The notes: generated by a model not told the origin, from the sequence alone. Counted from the first letter of the stretch, positions 35,918 to 45,360 are shown. The stretch is 64,000 bases of DNA from Steroidobacteraceae bacterium (GCA_027531255.1 JAPZRU010000005.1:62001-126000), one strand, 5' to 3'. Numbers and translations are program-made.

Positions 35918-36058
35918 CTAGCGGTCGTCGCGACGTGCGAGCCGCCGTCTCAGTACGGCGACTTCCGAACGGAGCAAGGCGATCTCGCTGCGCGCCCCGA
36001 GCCAGCGTTGTCCGAGCCAACCGATCGCGAGCAGGAGGACGGCGGTGAGCATGGTCAT
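35918..36058 (-). CDS. 46-aa membrane-anchored coiled-coil protein, or integrase N-terminal scrap
   Basis: Short frame encoding one hydrophobic helix (MTMLTAVLLLAIGWLGQRWL) followed by a heptad-like basic helix (EIALLRSEVAVLRRRLARR). The position at the head of the orphan trio, 9 bases before the next start, favours a real small inner-membrane protein. However, the second half also resembles the opening of some integrase-type transposases (LRxEVAVLRR), so an insertion-sequence remnant is the alternative. A second ATG two codons in could be the start. Confidence 0.4.
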   Translation of the reverse strand: MTMLTAVLLLAIGWLGQRWLGARSEIALLRSEVAVLRRRLARRDDR

Positions 36059-36248
36059 GTCGAGCGTTGTACGCCCTTTGCCGCGCGGTCGTGCGGGTTT
36101 TGGCCCGGCGCGACCTCGGGAACGCCGTCAAAGAGTCGAGCGCGACGGTCCGCGAGGGCGTACAACGTACCGGCAGTCACGACATCCGCCTCGAGCGACG
36201 GGCCTTCGCCCCTCGCGGCGCGTCGCTCCGGACCGCTGGAGGCTTCCC

Positions 36249-36461
36249 ATGCAGACGAATTCTCACGACGCGCTGCAGCGCGCCGTCGACTCCTACGCGC
36301 AGACCTTCGGCCACGACGTGCCGGTCAGCGTGATCGCGATGTTCGCGGCGCGGCCCGGCGTGCTGGTCGCCGAGATCCAGCAGGCCGTTCGCCGCACGAG
36401 CCCGGTGCCGGGCTGGCGCGATCATGCCAAGCGGACGCAGGAAACGGCGCAGGTCCGCTGA
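36249..36461 (+). CDS. Hypothetical protein, 70 aa
   Basis: Small frame beginning MQTNSHDALQRAVDSYAQTF, then GHDVPVSVIAMFAARPGVLV and a basic tail. GGAGG lies just upstream (GCTGGAGGCTTCCC), a fair ribosome site. No domain recognised. Confidence 0.5.
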   Translation: MQTNSHDALQRAVDSYAQTFGHDVPVSVIAMFAARPGVLVAEIQQAVRRTSPVPGWRDHAKRTQETAQVR

Positions 36462-36496
36462 CGGATCGACGGACGGATCGACGGACGGATCGACTG
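36461..36496. repeat. Three tandem copies of a 12-mer
   Basis: ACGGATCGACGG repeated at 36461, 36473 and (last two bases changed) 36485, immediately after the 70-aa gene stop and followed by the palindrome GGCGGATCCGCC. It reads as TDGS repeats in one frame but no gene uses it. Slippage-prone repeat. Confidence 0.75.
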
Positions 36497-36634
36497 GCGG
36501 ATCCGCCGACCGAAAAGGGTTCTGGCAGAAGTCCTCGCGACGCGAGGACGCGGAGTCCGCGTCGGAAGACGCGGACCCCCTGACCGTCGGCCGCAGCGGT
36601 GGCTCGAGGCCTCGCCGCGGCCGACGAGGGTCGC

Positions 36635-36925
36635 TCAGTAGCGACTGCCGGAGCGGTAGCCACCGCCCGAGCGTTCGCCGGCGGGGCGATCCTGCGCCTC
36701 GTTCACGCGGAGCGAGCGGCCGCCCATCGAGTGGCCGTTGAGCGCGCCGATGGCCGTGGCGGCGTCGGACGAGCCCATCTGGACGAAGCCGAAGCCGCGC
36801 GGCCGCCCGGTCTCGCGGTCGTTGGGCAGGACCACCGACTCGACGGCGCCGTGCGTGGCGAACAGCCCGCGGACTTCATCTTCGGTGGCGGTGAAGGGCA
36901 GGTTGCCCACGTAGATCTTGGTCAT
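36635..36925 (-). CDS. RRM-type RNA-binding protein
   Basis: 96-aa protein made of one RNA recognition motif: RNP2 IYVGNLPF at residues 4 to 11 and RNP1 RPRGFGFVQM near residue 45, followed by a Gly/Arg/Ser tail (GERSGGGYRSGSRY). Such small RRM proteins in Gammaproteobacteria and Cyanobacteria bind RNA and are often cold-responsive. GGAGG lies before the ATG. A gap of 288 bases separates it from the divergent lldD gene, enough for a long regulatory leader. Confidence 0.92.
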   Translation of the reverse strand: MTKIYVGNLPFTATEDEVRGLFATHGAVESVVLPNDRETGRPRGFGFVQMGSSDAATAIGALNGHSMGGRSLRVNEAQDRPAGERSGGGYRSGSRY

Positions 36926-37199
36926 GAGACCTCCAGGTCCCGTATCGGTCGTGCGAACGCGCGGCGCGAAGCCGCGCGGGAGAACCGCGGTGACGAACGG
37001 GAGAGCCTGAAGGAACTTCGGCAGCCGGACCCGCCACTCGCGGGGATCGAGATCCATACGGCTGTCGACGGGGCGCGAGACGCGCCGCAAACAAACGGAC
37101 GTGCAACGATCGGGCAGCACCATAGCACGCGCCGCGAACCTGCGTGCCCGTTTGTGTTGCGGGTCGCTCGGCGCCTGCACACCTGCGCCCCGCTCCGCT

Positions 37200-37205
37200 T
37201 AACAT
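37200..37205 (+). promoter_or_regulatory. -10 hexamer next to the lldD start
   Basis: TAACAT in CCGCTTAACATCGCACGCC ends 8 bases before the lldD ATG. No ribosome site is visible, so a leaderless or near-leaderless transcript is possible. Confidence 0.35.
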
Positions 37206-37213
37206 CGCACGCC

Positions 37214-38365
37214 ATGCCTCCGAGAGTCGCCTCGATTTCCGACTACCGCGAGCTCGCGCGTCGCCGCCTGCCGCGGATGCTGTTCGAGTACGTCGACGGC
37301 GGCTCGTACGACGAGGTCACGCTGCGCGCGAACGTGCAGGACCTGCAGGCGATCCGACTGCGACAGCGCGTGATGCGCGACGTGTCGGCGACCTCGCTCG
37401 CCACCCATTGGTTCGGCCGCGATTGGTCGCTGCCCGTCGCCCTCGGCCCCGTGGGCTTCGCGGGCGCGTTCGCGCGCCGCGGCGAATTGCAGGCGGCGCG
37501 CGCCGCGGGTGCGGCGGGCGTGCCGTTCACGCTGTCCACGGTCGGCATCTGCAGCGTCGAGGAAGTGGCCGCGGCGCTGCCCGGCGCGTTCTGGTTCCAG
37601 CTCTACGTGATCCGCGATCGCGGCTTCCTGTCGGGGCTGCTCGAGCGGGTCGCGGCGGCACGGCCGGCGGCGCTGGTACTGACGGCCGACCTGCCGGTCG
37701 CCGGCGCCCGGTACCGCGACGTCCGCTCGGGAATGAACGCGCCGGGCGCGGTCGGCACGCTGAGCCGCCTTTGGCAGGCCGCCCTGCGTCCGCGCTGGTC
37801 CTGGGACGTTGCGCTGCGGGGCCGGCCGCTCGCGTTCGCCAACCTGGAAGGTGCGGTGCGGGATGCGAAGCACGTCGACGAGCTGCTGCCTTGGCTGTTC
37901 CGGAACATGGACCCTTCCGTGACCTGGCAGGACCTCGACTGGATCCGCGAGCGCTGGTCCGGGCCGCTGGTGGTCAAGGGCATCCTGGATCCCGAGGATG
38001 CGGCCGCGGCGCTCGCCGCCGGTGCGGATGCGGTGGTGGTCTCCAATCACGGCGGGCGCCAGCTGGACGGCGTGAGTTCGAGCATCCGTGCACTGCCCGC
38101 GATCGTCGAGCGCGTGGCCGGCCGCATCCCCGTCTTCGTGGACGGCGGCATCCGCTCGGGCATCGACGTGCTGCGCGCGCTCGCCCTCGGCGCGAACGGT
38201 TGCCTGCTCGGGCGCGCGTGGGCGTACGCGCTCGCGGCGGACGGCGAGCGCGGCGTCCGTCACGCGCTGGCGGTGATCCGGGAGGAACTGCGCGTCGCGA
38301 TGGCGCTCACCGGTCTCACTCGCGTGCAGGACGCGGGCGCCCACCTGCTCCACCGGGAACCCTGA
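37214..38365 (+). CDS. lldD: FMN-dependent L-lactate dehydrogenase family (LldD-like)
   Basis: 383-aa alpha-hydroxy-acid dehydrogenase with a TIM-barrel FMN domain; LldD oxidises L-lactate to pyruvate and feeds the respiratory chain. FMN and active-site features: YVDGGSYDEVTLRAN, FQLYVIRDRG, LTADLPVAGARYRD, the catalytic His in VVSNHGGRQLDGVSSS and FVDGGIRSGIDVLRALALGA. Close relatives act on other 2-hydroxy acids such as mandelate, so the substrate is probable rather than proven. Confidence 0.85.
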   Translation: MPPRVASISDYRELARRRLPRMLFEYVDGGSYDEVTLRANVQDLQAIRLRQRVMRDVSATSLATHWFGRDWSLPVALGPVGFAGAFARRGELQAARAAGAAGVPFTLSTVGICSVEEVAAALPGAFWFQLYVIRDRGFLSGLLERVAAARPAALVLTADLPVAGARYRDVRSGMNAPGAVGTLSRLWQAALRPRWSWDVALRGRPLAFANLEGAVRDAKHVDELLPWLFRNMDPSVTWQDLDWIRERWSGPLVVKGILDPEDAAAALAAGADAVVVSNHGGRQLDGVSSSIRALPAIVERVAGRIPVFVDGGIRSGIDVLRALALGANGCLLGRAWAYALAADGERGVRHALAVIREELRVAMALTGLTRVQDAGAHLLHREP

Positions 38366-38596
38366 GCGCTCGCCCCCGCGTCGAGCGGATGCGGCGGACC
38401 GGTCCGCCTCGCGCTCGTGCCGCGCGAATCACCTCCGGTCGCCGCGCGCACTGCGAATCGGCGTCGCTTCCACGCATTGGCACAGCCGCGCACGCGCGGC
38501 GCCACTACAGTCGCACGAGGAACTCGCCGCGCTGCGGCGCAGTCCAACGGGGCTGAAGAGAGGCCGAGCGTCGCTCGCGCGACGGGGAGTGCACCG

Positions 38597-40576
38597 ATGA
38601 TGCAGCCCGACACGCCGTCTCGGACGACTCCCGAGGGGGAACCCGGGGCGTCGCGTCACGCCGCGTTCGTCAAAAGCCTCGGCGCATACGGACGACAGCA
38701 CCGCGCACAGGCCTGGGAAGGCACGTTCGCCGACTTCCTGACGAACGTCGTGCCCGCCAACCCCGCCACGCTCGCACGGACCAGCCACCAGTACGTGTGG
38801 GACATGCTGCGCTGGTACGGCCGTGCGAACGACGCCGCCGACGAGGCCGCACGCGCCAGGGGCCTCTTCTGCCGCGAGCTGTTCGGCATCGACGAGCCGC
38901 TCGGCCGCGTCGTCGAGTACTTCAAGGCCGCCGCCGCCGGCAGCGACGTCGGCCGACGGCTGCTGCTGCTGCTCGGCCCGCCGTCCGGCGGCAAGTCCAC
39001 GCTCGCGATCCTGCTGAAGCGGGGGCTCGAGGAGTACAGCCGCACGGACGACGGCGCGCTGTACGCCATCAAGGGCTCGCCGATGCACGAGAACCCGCTG
39101 AATCTGGTGCCCGCCAGCCTGCGCGCGGCTTTCCGGGAGGCCTACGGCGTCGACATCGCCGGCGAGCTCTCGCCGTGGGCGCGAGAGCGCCTGGAACGCG
39201 AGTACGAGGGCGACTACCTGCGCGTGCCCGTGCAGCGCGTGTTCCTCAGCGAGGCGCTGCGCGTCGGCATCGGCACGTATGCGCCGCACGACCCCACGAC
39301 CGCCGACATCGCGGATCTCGTCGGCTCGGTGGACCTGTCGAAGGTCGCCACCGTCGGCGACGAGGGCGATCCGCGGGCGTGGAGCTGGTCGGGCGCCGTC
39401 TACGCCGCCAGCCGCGGCATGCTCGAGATGATCGAGATCCTGAAGGTCAAGCGCGAGTTCCTGTACCTGCTGCTGACGCTGACCCAGGAGAAGAACGTCA
39501 AGGTGTCGCGCTTCCCGCTGATCCACCTCGACGAGACGATCGTCGCGCACACCAACCTGGCCGAGTTCCACAAGTTCCTGCAGGAGAAGGAGAACGAGGC
39601 GCTGCTCGACCGGATGGTCATCATCAAGGTCCCGTACTCGCTGTCCTACGTCGAGGAGGCGCGCATCTACCAGAAGCTCGTGTCCGGCGCACCGGCGTTC
39701 CGCGACGTGCACCTCGACCCGCACGTGCTGCCGCTCGCCGCGGTGTTCGCGATCCTGACGCGGATGACGAAGCCGGCGCGCGAGACGCTCGACCCGTCCA
39801 AGAAGGTCCGCATCTACGCCGGCGAGACCGTCGAGGGCTTCCCGGAGAACGAGATCCTCCGGCTGAAGGCGGAGGCCCCGGACGAGGGTCTCGCCGGCGT
39901 CAGCCCGCGCTTCATCGTCAACTCGATCTCGAACGCGATCACGCGCAGCGACGTCCGCAGCCTGACCAGCATGGAGGTGCTGCTCGCGCTCAAGGACTCG
40001 ATCGAGAGCGACGCGCGGATGGACGCGAAGCAGAAGAAGCTCTGGATCGACCACCTCGTGACCGCGCGCAAGGACTTCTACAATCGCTGGGTCAAGGAGG
40101 ACGTGCACCGGGCGATGTTCGCGTCGTTCGAGGCCGAGGCGCAGCAGTTGCTCGACAAGTACGTGGACGAGGTCGAGGCCTCGCTGGACAACCGGCACGT
40201 CCAGGACCCGATCACCGGCGAGCAGCGGCCTGCCGACGAGCGCTTCCTCCGGTCGGTCGAGGAGAAGATCAAGGTCTCCGATTCCGGCAAGCAGTCGTTC
40301 CGGCAGGAAGTGGTGCGCAAGGCGATGGTGGCGTACAAGGCCGGCGACAAGTTCAGGCTGTCGTCGCACGCGCGCCTGCGCGAGGCGATCGAGCAGTACC
40401 TGTTCGCCGAGCGGCGCGACGTGCTGCGGCTCGTCACGTCGAACGCGCGCCCGGACGAGGAAGCGAAGAACAAGATCTCGGCGGTGCAGGACCGCCTGAT
40501 CCGCGAGTACGGCTACGACGAGCACGGGGCGCGGGAGGCGCTGAACTACGTGACGACGCTGCTCGCCCAGGAGTAG
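38597..40576 (+). CDS. prkA: Serine protein kinase PrkA (YeaG family)
   Basis: 659-aa AAA-type protein kinase used in stress and stationary-phase adaptation. Walker A is LLGPPSGGKSTLAILLKRG near residue 130; family blocks are GSPMHENPLNLVP, IGTYAPHDPTTADIADLVGS, LTLTQEKNVKVSRF and DETIVAHTNLAEF. The C-terminal PrkA domain is complete. GGGGAG sits before the ATG at 38597. First of three genes with the DUF444 and SpoVR proteins, an order conserved in many Proteobacteria. Confidence 0.95.
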   Translation: MMQPDTPSRTTPEGEPGASRHAAFVKSLGAYGRQHRAQAWEGTFADFLTNVVPANPATLARTSHQYVWDMLRWYGRANDAADEAARARGLFCRELFGIDEPLGRVVEYFKAAAAGSDVGRRLLLLLGPPSGGKSTLAILLKRGLEEYSRTDDGALYAIKGSPMHENPLNLVPASLRAAFREAYGVDIAGELSPWARERLEREYEGDYLRVPVQRVFLSEALRVGIGTYAPHDPTTADIADLVGSVDLSKVATVGDEGDPRAWSWSGAVYAASRGMLEMIEILKVKREFLYLLLTLTQEKNVKVSRFPLIHLDETIVAHTNLAEFHKFLQEKENEALLDRMVIIKVPYSLSYVEEARIYQKLVSGAPAFRDVHLDPHVLPLAAVFAILTRMTKPARETLDPSKKVRIYAGETVEGFPENEILRLKAEAPDEGLAGVSPRFIVNSISNAITRSDVRSLTSMEVLLALKDSIESDARMDAKQKKLWIDHLVTARKDFYNRWVKEDVHRAMFASFEAEAQQLLDKYVDEVEASLDNRHVQDPITGEQRPADERFLRSVEEKIKVSDSGKQSFRQEVVRKAMVAYKAGDKFRLSSHARLREAIEQYLFAERRDVLRLVTSNARPDEEAKNKISAVQDRLIREYGYDEHGAREALNYVTTLLAQE

Positions 40577-40625
40577 CGCGACCGCCGGGGCCGGCCCCCG
40601 GTCATGCGCACGGAGGCGCGAAGGC

Positions 40626-41762
40626 ATGGCAGACGGCGGCTGGTACGACCTGTTCTCGCGCGGGGCGCGCGACTGGCTGCGGCACGACGAGAAGATCCGC
40701 GCAGCCGTGCGCGCGAGCCTGCCCGAGATCATCGCGAACGCCGAGGTCGCGGGTGCCGGTGGCCAGGTGGTGCGAGTGCCGGTCCGGATGCTCGAGCATC
40801 ATCACTTCCGGCTGGCCTCGCCGGAGCGCCGCGAGGGCGTCGGCCAGGGCAGGGCCAGGCCCGGCGACCAGCTCGTGCCGCCGGGCCGCGACCGCGGCCC
40901 CGGCCAGCGCGGCGCCGGCGGGCGCGCCGACGGCGGCGTGGAGTTGGTGCTCGAGTTCAGGGTCGACGACATCGTCGACTGGCTCTGGGAGGAGCTGGAA
41001 CTGCCGAACCTGAAGGCGCGCGTCGGCGCGGCGGCCGAGTCCGACTGGGTCCGCGAGGGCTGGGACCGCCGTGGCGCGCGCTCCCGCCTCGACCGGCGGC
41101 GCAGCCTCCGGGAGGCCGTGAAGCGGCGCGCCGTGCAGGGCGACTCGCCGTCGTTCACCGACGAGGACCTGCGCTTCCGGCAGTTCAGGAAGCGCGAGCA
41201 GCCGACGACGCAGGCGGTCGTGTTCCTGCTGATGGACGTCTCCGGCAGCATGGGCGAGGCGGAACGGCGGCTGGCGAAGTCGTTCTTCTTCTGGGCGGTG
41301 CAGGGCCTGCGCCGCCAGTACCTGCACCTCGACACGGTGTTCGTCGCGCACACCACGCAGGCCTGGGAGTTCGACGAGCAGCAGTTCTTCCAGGTGACCG
41401 GCACCGGCGGCACGATCGCCTCCACGGGCTTCGCGAAGGTGCGCGAGCTGATCGACGAGCGCTGGTCGCCGTCCCGCTACAACGTCTACTTCTTCTACGC
41501 CTCCGACGGCGACAACAGTTCGTCGGACCGCGCGGCGGCGGAGCACGAGCTCGACCGGCTGACGGAGCGTGCGAACTACGCGGGCTACGTCGAGGTGGCG
41601 CCGGGCGGCCACTCGCGGTACGCGTCCGAGACGCGTGCGCTGTTCTCGACGCTGGTCGCCGGCGGCCAGCCCGTCGGCCACTTCACGGTCACCGGCATCG
41701 ACGACGTCTGGTCCGCGGTCCGGCACTTCTTCGGCCACGAAGCCCGGGCGGCCGGCGCATGA
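40626..41762 (+). CDS. yeaH: DUF444 protein (YeaH/YhbH family)
   Basis: 378-aa protein with a C-terminal von Willebrand-like fold whose metal site is visible in FLLMDVSGSMGEAERRLAKS (DxSxS). Also VFVAHTTQAWEFDEQQFF and GGTIASTGFAKV. Works with PrkA in stress responses; the biochemical role is unknown. GGAGG before the ATG. Stop overlaps the SpoVR start (ATGA). Confidence 0.95.
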   Translation: MADGGWYDLFSRGARDWLRHDEKIRAAVRASLPEIIANAEVAGAGGQVVRVPVRMLEHHHFRLASPERREGVGQGRARPGDQLVPPGRDRGPGQRGAGGRADGGVELVLEFRVDDIVDWLWEELELPNLKARVGAAAESDWVREGWDRRGARSRLDRRRSLREAVKRRAVQGDSPSFTDEDLRFRQFRKREQPTTQAVVFLLMDVSGSMGEAERRLAKSFFFWAVQGLRRQYLHLDTVFVAHTTQAWEFDEQQFFQVTGTGGTIASTGFAKVRELIDERWSPSRYNVYFFYASDGDNSSSDRAAAEHELDRLTERANYAGYVEVAPGGHSRYASETRALFSTLVAGGQPVGHFTVTGIDDVWSAVRHFFGHEARAAGA

Positions 41763-43141
41763 GCACGCCCGCCGACGTCGCCGTGCGCCAGTGGCGGGAG
41801 TTCCTGCCGCAGATCGAGCAGCTCGCGGTGCGCAGCGGGCTCGAGTACCACCCGGTCGACTTCGAGTCCGTGCCCGAGACCTTCATGATGGAGATCGCGG
41901 TGTACGGCCTGCCGGTGCGGATGCCGCACTGGTCCTTCGGCGTGCGCTACATCTCGCAGCTGATCCAGCACCGCATGGGCCACTCGCGGCTCTTCGAGGT
42001 GGTGTTCCCCGGCAATCCCGGCCGCGCCTATCTCGCGGCCGGCAACGGCCTCGCGGAGAACGTGCTCGTGCTCGCGCACGTGCTGGGCCACGCCGACTTC
42101 TCGCGCAACAACCTGCTGTTCCGACGCAGCCAGGACCAGGTCGGCATGCAGATCGTCGAGCGCGCGGCCAGCCACGCGCAGCAGATCGCACGCGCGATCG
42201 AGGAGCACGGCGCCGCGCGCGTCGAGGCCGTGCTCGACGCGGCGCTCGCGCTCGAGCAGCACGTCGACGTCGACCAGCCGCTCGTGCGGCCGCCATACCC
42301 CGAGTACGCGCCGCCGCAGCCGACGTGCCCCGACGACGACTTCCGACGCCGGTTCGCGGCCCTCGATCCCGATTCGAGCGAGCACCCGCACGGCATGCGC
42401 CGGCGTGCGCCGGTGCCGCCGTTTCCGGAGCGCGACCTGCTGTGGTTCATCGCGAACTACGCGCCGGAACTCGAGGGCTGGGAGCGCGACGTGTTCCTCG
42501 CGGTCCGCGAGGAGAGCTACTACTTCTATCCGGTGTTCGCGACGCAGATCATGAACGAGGGCTGGGCCTCGTACTGGCACGCCCGGCTGCTCCGCGAATC
42601 GGATTTCCTGCCGCAGGAAACATACCTGGACGCGATCAAGTGCCACTCCGACGTGGTGCGCCCGATCGCCGCGGACCAGCAGGTCGCGCTCGCGGTCAAC
42701 CCGTACCACCTCGGCTTCTCGATCTGGGAGAAGGTCGTCGAGCGGGACGGCCTCGAAGCGGCGCGGCGCGTGATGCGCGAGGAGGACGACTTCAGCTTCG
42801 TGCGCAACCGCCTGACGCCGGAACTCGCCGACGAACTCGGGCTGTTCCGCTTCGAGGCCGACTCTACCGGCGGCGTGCGCGTGATCGAGCGCGACCTGCC
42901 GAAGCTGCAGGACGCCCTGCTGGCCCCGAAGTACAACTTCGGCGCACCGCGCGTCGCGGCGCTGCACGTGCACGTCGACGGCACGCTGGAACTGCAGCAC
43001 GATCACGCGACCGACGGCCGCGGCCTGGACCCGGAGCGCAGCCGGCGCGTCCTCGAGTACCTGAAGCGCGTGTGGCGCCGGCCCGTGAAACTGCACACGG
43101 TGGGGGCGGCCGGACAGCCGCTCGAACTGGTGCCGCCGTGA
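41759..43141 (+). CDS. SpoVR family protein (YcgB)
   Basis: 460-aa SpoVR-family protein. Blocks: ETFMMEIAVYGLPVRMPHWS, LAHVLGHADFSRNN (a possible metal site), FYPVFATQIMNEGWASYWHA and NPYHLGFSIWE. Named for a sporulation phenotype in Bacillus, but in Proteobacteria it accompanies PrkA and YeaH. Function unknown. Last gene of the operon; the ATG overlaps the yeaH stop. Confidence 0.95.
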   Translation: MSTPADVAVRQWREFLPQIEQLAVRSGLEYHPVDFESVPETFMMEIAVYGLPVRMPHWSFGVRYISQLIQHRMGHSRLFEVVFPGNPGRAYLAAGNGLAENVLVLAHVLGHADFSRNNLLFRRSQDQVGMQIVERAASHAQQIARAIEEHGAARVEAVLDAALALEQHVDVDQPLVRPPYPEYAPPQPTCPDDDFRRRFAALDPDSSEHPHGMRRRAPVPPFPERDLLWFIANYAPELEGWERDVFLAVREESYYFYPVFATQIMNEGWASYWHARLLRESDFLPQETYLDAIKCHSDVVRPIAADQQVALAVNPYHLGFSIWEKVVERDGLEAARRVMREEDDFSFVRNRLTPELADELGLFRFEADSTGGVRVIERDLPKLQDALLAPKYNFGAPRVAALHVHVDGTLELQHDHATDGRGLDPERSRRVLEYLKRVWRRPVKLHTVGAAGQPLELVPP

Positions 43142-43479
43142 AGGCCGGGAGCGCGAGGCGCGGTACGCCCGTCGGCACCGCCTGCCGTCGCTGCCGACCG
43201 CCGAAATCAGAACGGCCCCTGAGCACAAGCGCACGGTACTCGCAGAAGTGGGTTCCGTCCGACCGCCGCGTCGCGCACTGGCGTCCCAACTTCGCGGTCA
43301 CGGTCGGCATTCGTCTGGGCGACAGCGCCTCGAACGCCACCACGACGCCGTCGCGTGCCGCTCGCTCGTCGCGCGCCACGCGTTGCGCGCGGGTGCGCGG
43401 CAGGTCGACCGGGACTCGCGCGACGGATAAGTCGGTGTACTCCGGCTCAACCCGCGACGTGCGCCAGGCGCCGACGATG
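43142..43479. other. Degraded intergenic stretch
   Basis: About 340 bases after the SpoVR stop with no gene I can support. A long open frame on the minus strand (for example EYTDLSVARVPVDLP and DGVVVAFEALSPRRMPTV) looks mildly protein-like but matches nothing I recognise. It merges into the transposase remnant to the right. Confidence 0.4.
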
Positions 43480-43739
43480 AGGCCTGCTCCGCCGTCGACA
43501 ACGGTCGCACACTCATCCCCCGCCCCGCCGGCGTCACCACCGCCCGCAACCGACCGTGCGGCGCGAACACCCCCTGATACCGCGTCAGGTGCCTCCGCGA
43601 CTCGGGCGACCTGCGCCGCCAGCCGCGCCATCAGGTCCAGCGGCTCGAGTACCCGGTGCGTCGTGCCGTCGCGGTACGGCGTCTTCAGCGCGTAGCGCAC
43701 CTGCCCCGTCGGCGTCAGCGCCAGGTACTCCGTCGCCAC
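43480..43739 (-). pseudogene. IS91-family transposase fragment with frameshift
   Basis: The upstream part reads TEYLALTPTGQVRYALKTPY and RDGTTHRVLEPLDLMARLAA, a signature of IS91-type Y2 transposases. About base 43595 the homology moves to another frame and continues HLTRYQGVFAPHGRLRAVVT and PAGRG, then fades. The N-terminal half (zinc finger) is absent, cut next to the methyltransferase stop at 43745. Only a central to C-terminal scrap remains, so it is inactive. Confidence 0.8.
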
Positions 43740-43744
43740 CAGGC

Positions 43745-44455
43745 TCAGGCGAAGGGAAGCTGCCAGAGCCCGAGGAACTTGCGCTCCGTCTTCTCGCTGA
43801 AGATGACCAGCGGGTCGGGCAGGCCGAACGGCGGCAACATCAAGTTCCGGTCACGGCAGCTCCCGGGCCGGCACGGCTGCCAGTTTCGGTAGCCCGTGCG
43901 CCGAAGGTGAGTGGTGGCGAGCAGATAGCCGCAGCCACTGCGCGAGAAGTTCTGCAACGCCTGCTGGATGGTAGCCACCGGGAGGTGCTGCAAGGCGTCG
44001 CGACAGACGATCAGGTCCGCGACGGGCAGTGGGTCGCGCGCGAAGTCGATGACCCGGAAATCGTGCCGTGGGTGCGCTTCGCTGTTGCGCTCGACGAGTG
44101 CGGGCACGATGTCGCCGCCGATGTAGCGCAAGCCGGGAGCGGCGTCGTTCAATACGAGCGGCATCCAGCCGAAATCGCCGCAGGGCACGTCGAGCAGGCT
44201 GGTGATCCGGTAGTCGCGGATCACCTGCGCGAGGATGCGCCGAGCCCCCGCAGTCGCGTCGAGCGTCGAGCCGACACCCGAGAGCACCGTCCCCCAGCGC
44301 TGTTCGCGGGCAATCCTCGAAAACGCCTCGGCGCGCATCTCGCCGCGAATCCGGTCCGCCTCCTCGGGCTCCACGAACGGCAGCGCGAGAGTCCGGGGCA
44401 GATCTGCAACCCGCTCGCGGAATCTCTTCCACCTGATCTTCGCCGATGCGCCCAC
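43745..44455 (-). CDS. Class I SAM-dependent methyltransferase
   Basis: 236-aa methyltransferase. The SAM-binding motif I is ITSLLDVPCGDFGWMPLVLN, acidic motif II YIGGDIVPALV, and DLIVCRDALQHLPVATIQQ matches motif IV. It ends in LGLWQLP, as relatives do, so it looks complete. The GTG start at 44455 follows a GGGGGT; no ATG fits. Target unknown; relatives are often in polysaccharide clusters. It is the only intact gene in the decayed patch next to tRNA-Arg, suggesting acquisition by transfer. Confidence 0.8.
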   Translation of the reverse strand: MGASAKIRWKRFRERVADLPRTLALPFVEPEEADRIRGEMRAEAFSRIAREQRWGTVLSGVGSTLDATAGARRILAQVIRDYRITSLLDVPCGDFGWMPLVLNDAAPGLRYIGGDIVPALVERNSEAHPRHDFRVIDFARDPLPVADLIVCRDALQHLPVATIQQALQNFSRSGCGYLLATTHLRRTGYRNWQPCRPGSCRDRNLMLPPFGLPDPLVIFSEKTERKFLGLWQLPFA

Positions 44456-44477
44456 GTGAGGTACCCCCGGACGGAAT

Positions 44478-44640
44478 CTATCATTCGCGCGTCGCACTCG
44501 CAGCGCAGACCCGGGTAAGGTCAACCTGGGGTTGACCGCCTTCGTGTCGGTGCGCACCACCCACCACGACGAGGCCTGGCTGCGGAAGTTCGTCGGTGGC
44601 GTGCGCGAGATGCCAGAGGTGGTCGAACTGCAGCGGACAG
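44478..44640 (+). pseudogene. Lrp/AsnC-family regulator fragment
   Basis: About 53 codons read DPGKVNLGLTAFVSVRTT, HHDEAWLRKFVGGVREMPEV and VELQRTG, the start of the Lrp/AsnC effector-binding (RAM) domain. The DNA-binding helix-turn-helix upstream and the rest of the RAM domain are absent. Not functional. Confidence 0.7.
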
Positions 44641-44832
44641 GAATTTCGAACCCTAGGTCCCGCGGCAGCGGCCCGCGTCCCAGTGACCGCGGTGAGTGCC
44701 CCGCGTGGCCTCCGCGGGCCGGTCCGCGATCGATCCCGACCGCACTCGAGCGGCGCACCGTCGCCGCCGATCTCACGGATCCCTCCAGGCCGCCCGACGC
44801 TCACGTCGTCCGGCCGGGACGTGAGCGAGTGG

Positions 44833-45360
44833 CTAGCAGCCGCCCTCGCACGGTGCCTCGGCACCGAGCCCTCGCAGCTCGCCTTCCACGACTCCGCCCA
44901 GTGTCAGCACGAGGCCCGCCAGGCAGGCGTAGAGGGGCGACCGTTCGATCGCCGCGAGCGCCGCGTCGAAGCCGGCCAGCGTCGGCAGCACCGGTGCCGC
45001 GGCCGACATCAGCTTCAGCCCGAACAGCATCAGCGCGAGCCCGAAGACGACGTGGGAGATGCCGAGGAGCGGTCGCGGGCGTTCGAACGCGACGCACCCG
45101 CCGGCAATGCCGATCATCAGCAGCGCGACGAAGTGGATCGGCAGCACCGCGACCAGCGTGATCAGCGCACACCCCAGGTTCGCCCACAGCACGACCGGCA
45201 GCCCGCGGCGCGCGCCGAGCAGGCCCGCCTGCACGAAGCTCGCGAGCACGAACGCCGTGGTGCGGCCGCTCTGGGTGACGAGGCCGGCGGTGATCCCGAG
45301 CAGCCCCGCGCGTGCCGGCGCGAGGAAGTCCAGATTTTCGCCGAAGGGATCGGACGGCAC
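44833..45360 (-). pseudogene. Truncated Na/Pi-cotransporter-like membrane protein
   Basis: 175-codon frame with repeated hydrophobic segments. AGLVTQSGRTTAFVLASFVQ, RRGLPVVLWANLGCALITLV, HFVALLMIGIAGGCVAFERP and GLALMLFGLKLMSAAAPVLP align with the first half of Na/Pi-cotransporter (PF02690-type) proteins, usually above 500 aa. The opening transmembrane segment is missing and the frame ends just where the second QSS-type repeat should begin (GLVLTLGGVVEGELRGLG). Probably inactive, although a short expressed membrane protein cannot be excluded. Confidence 0.6.

Noticed and set aside
36461-36507. Tandem 12-mers as a coding TDGS repeat
   Set aside because: The frame continuing into them has no ribosome site and no homology; the preceding gene stops at 36461.
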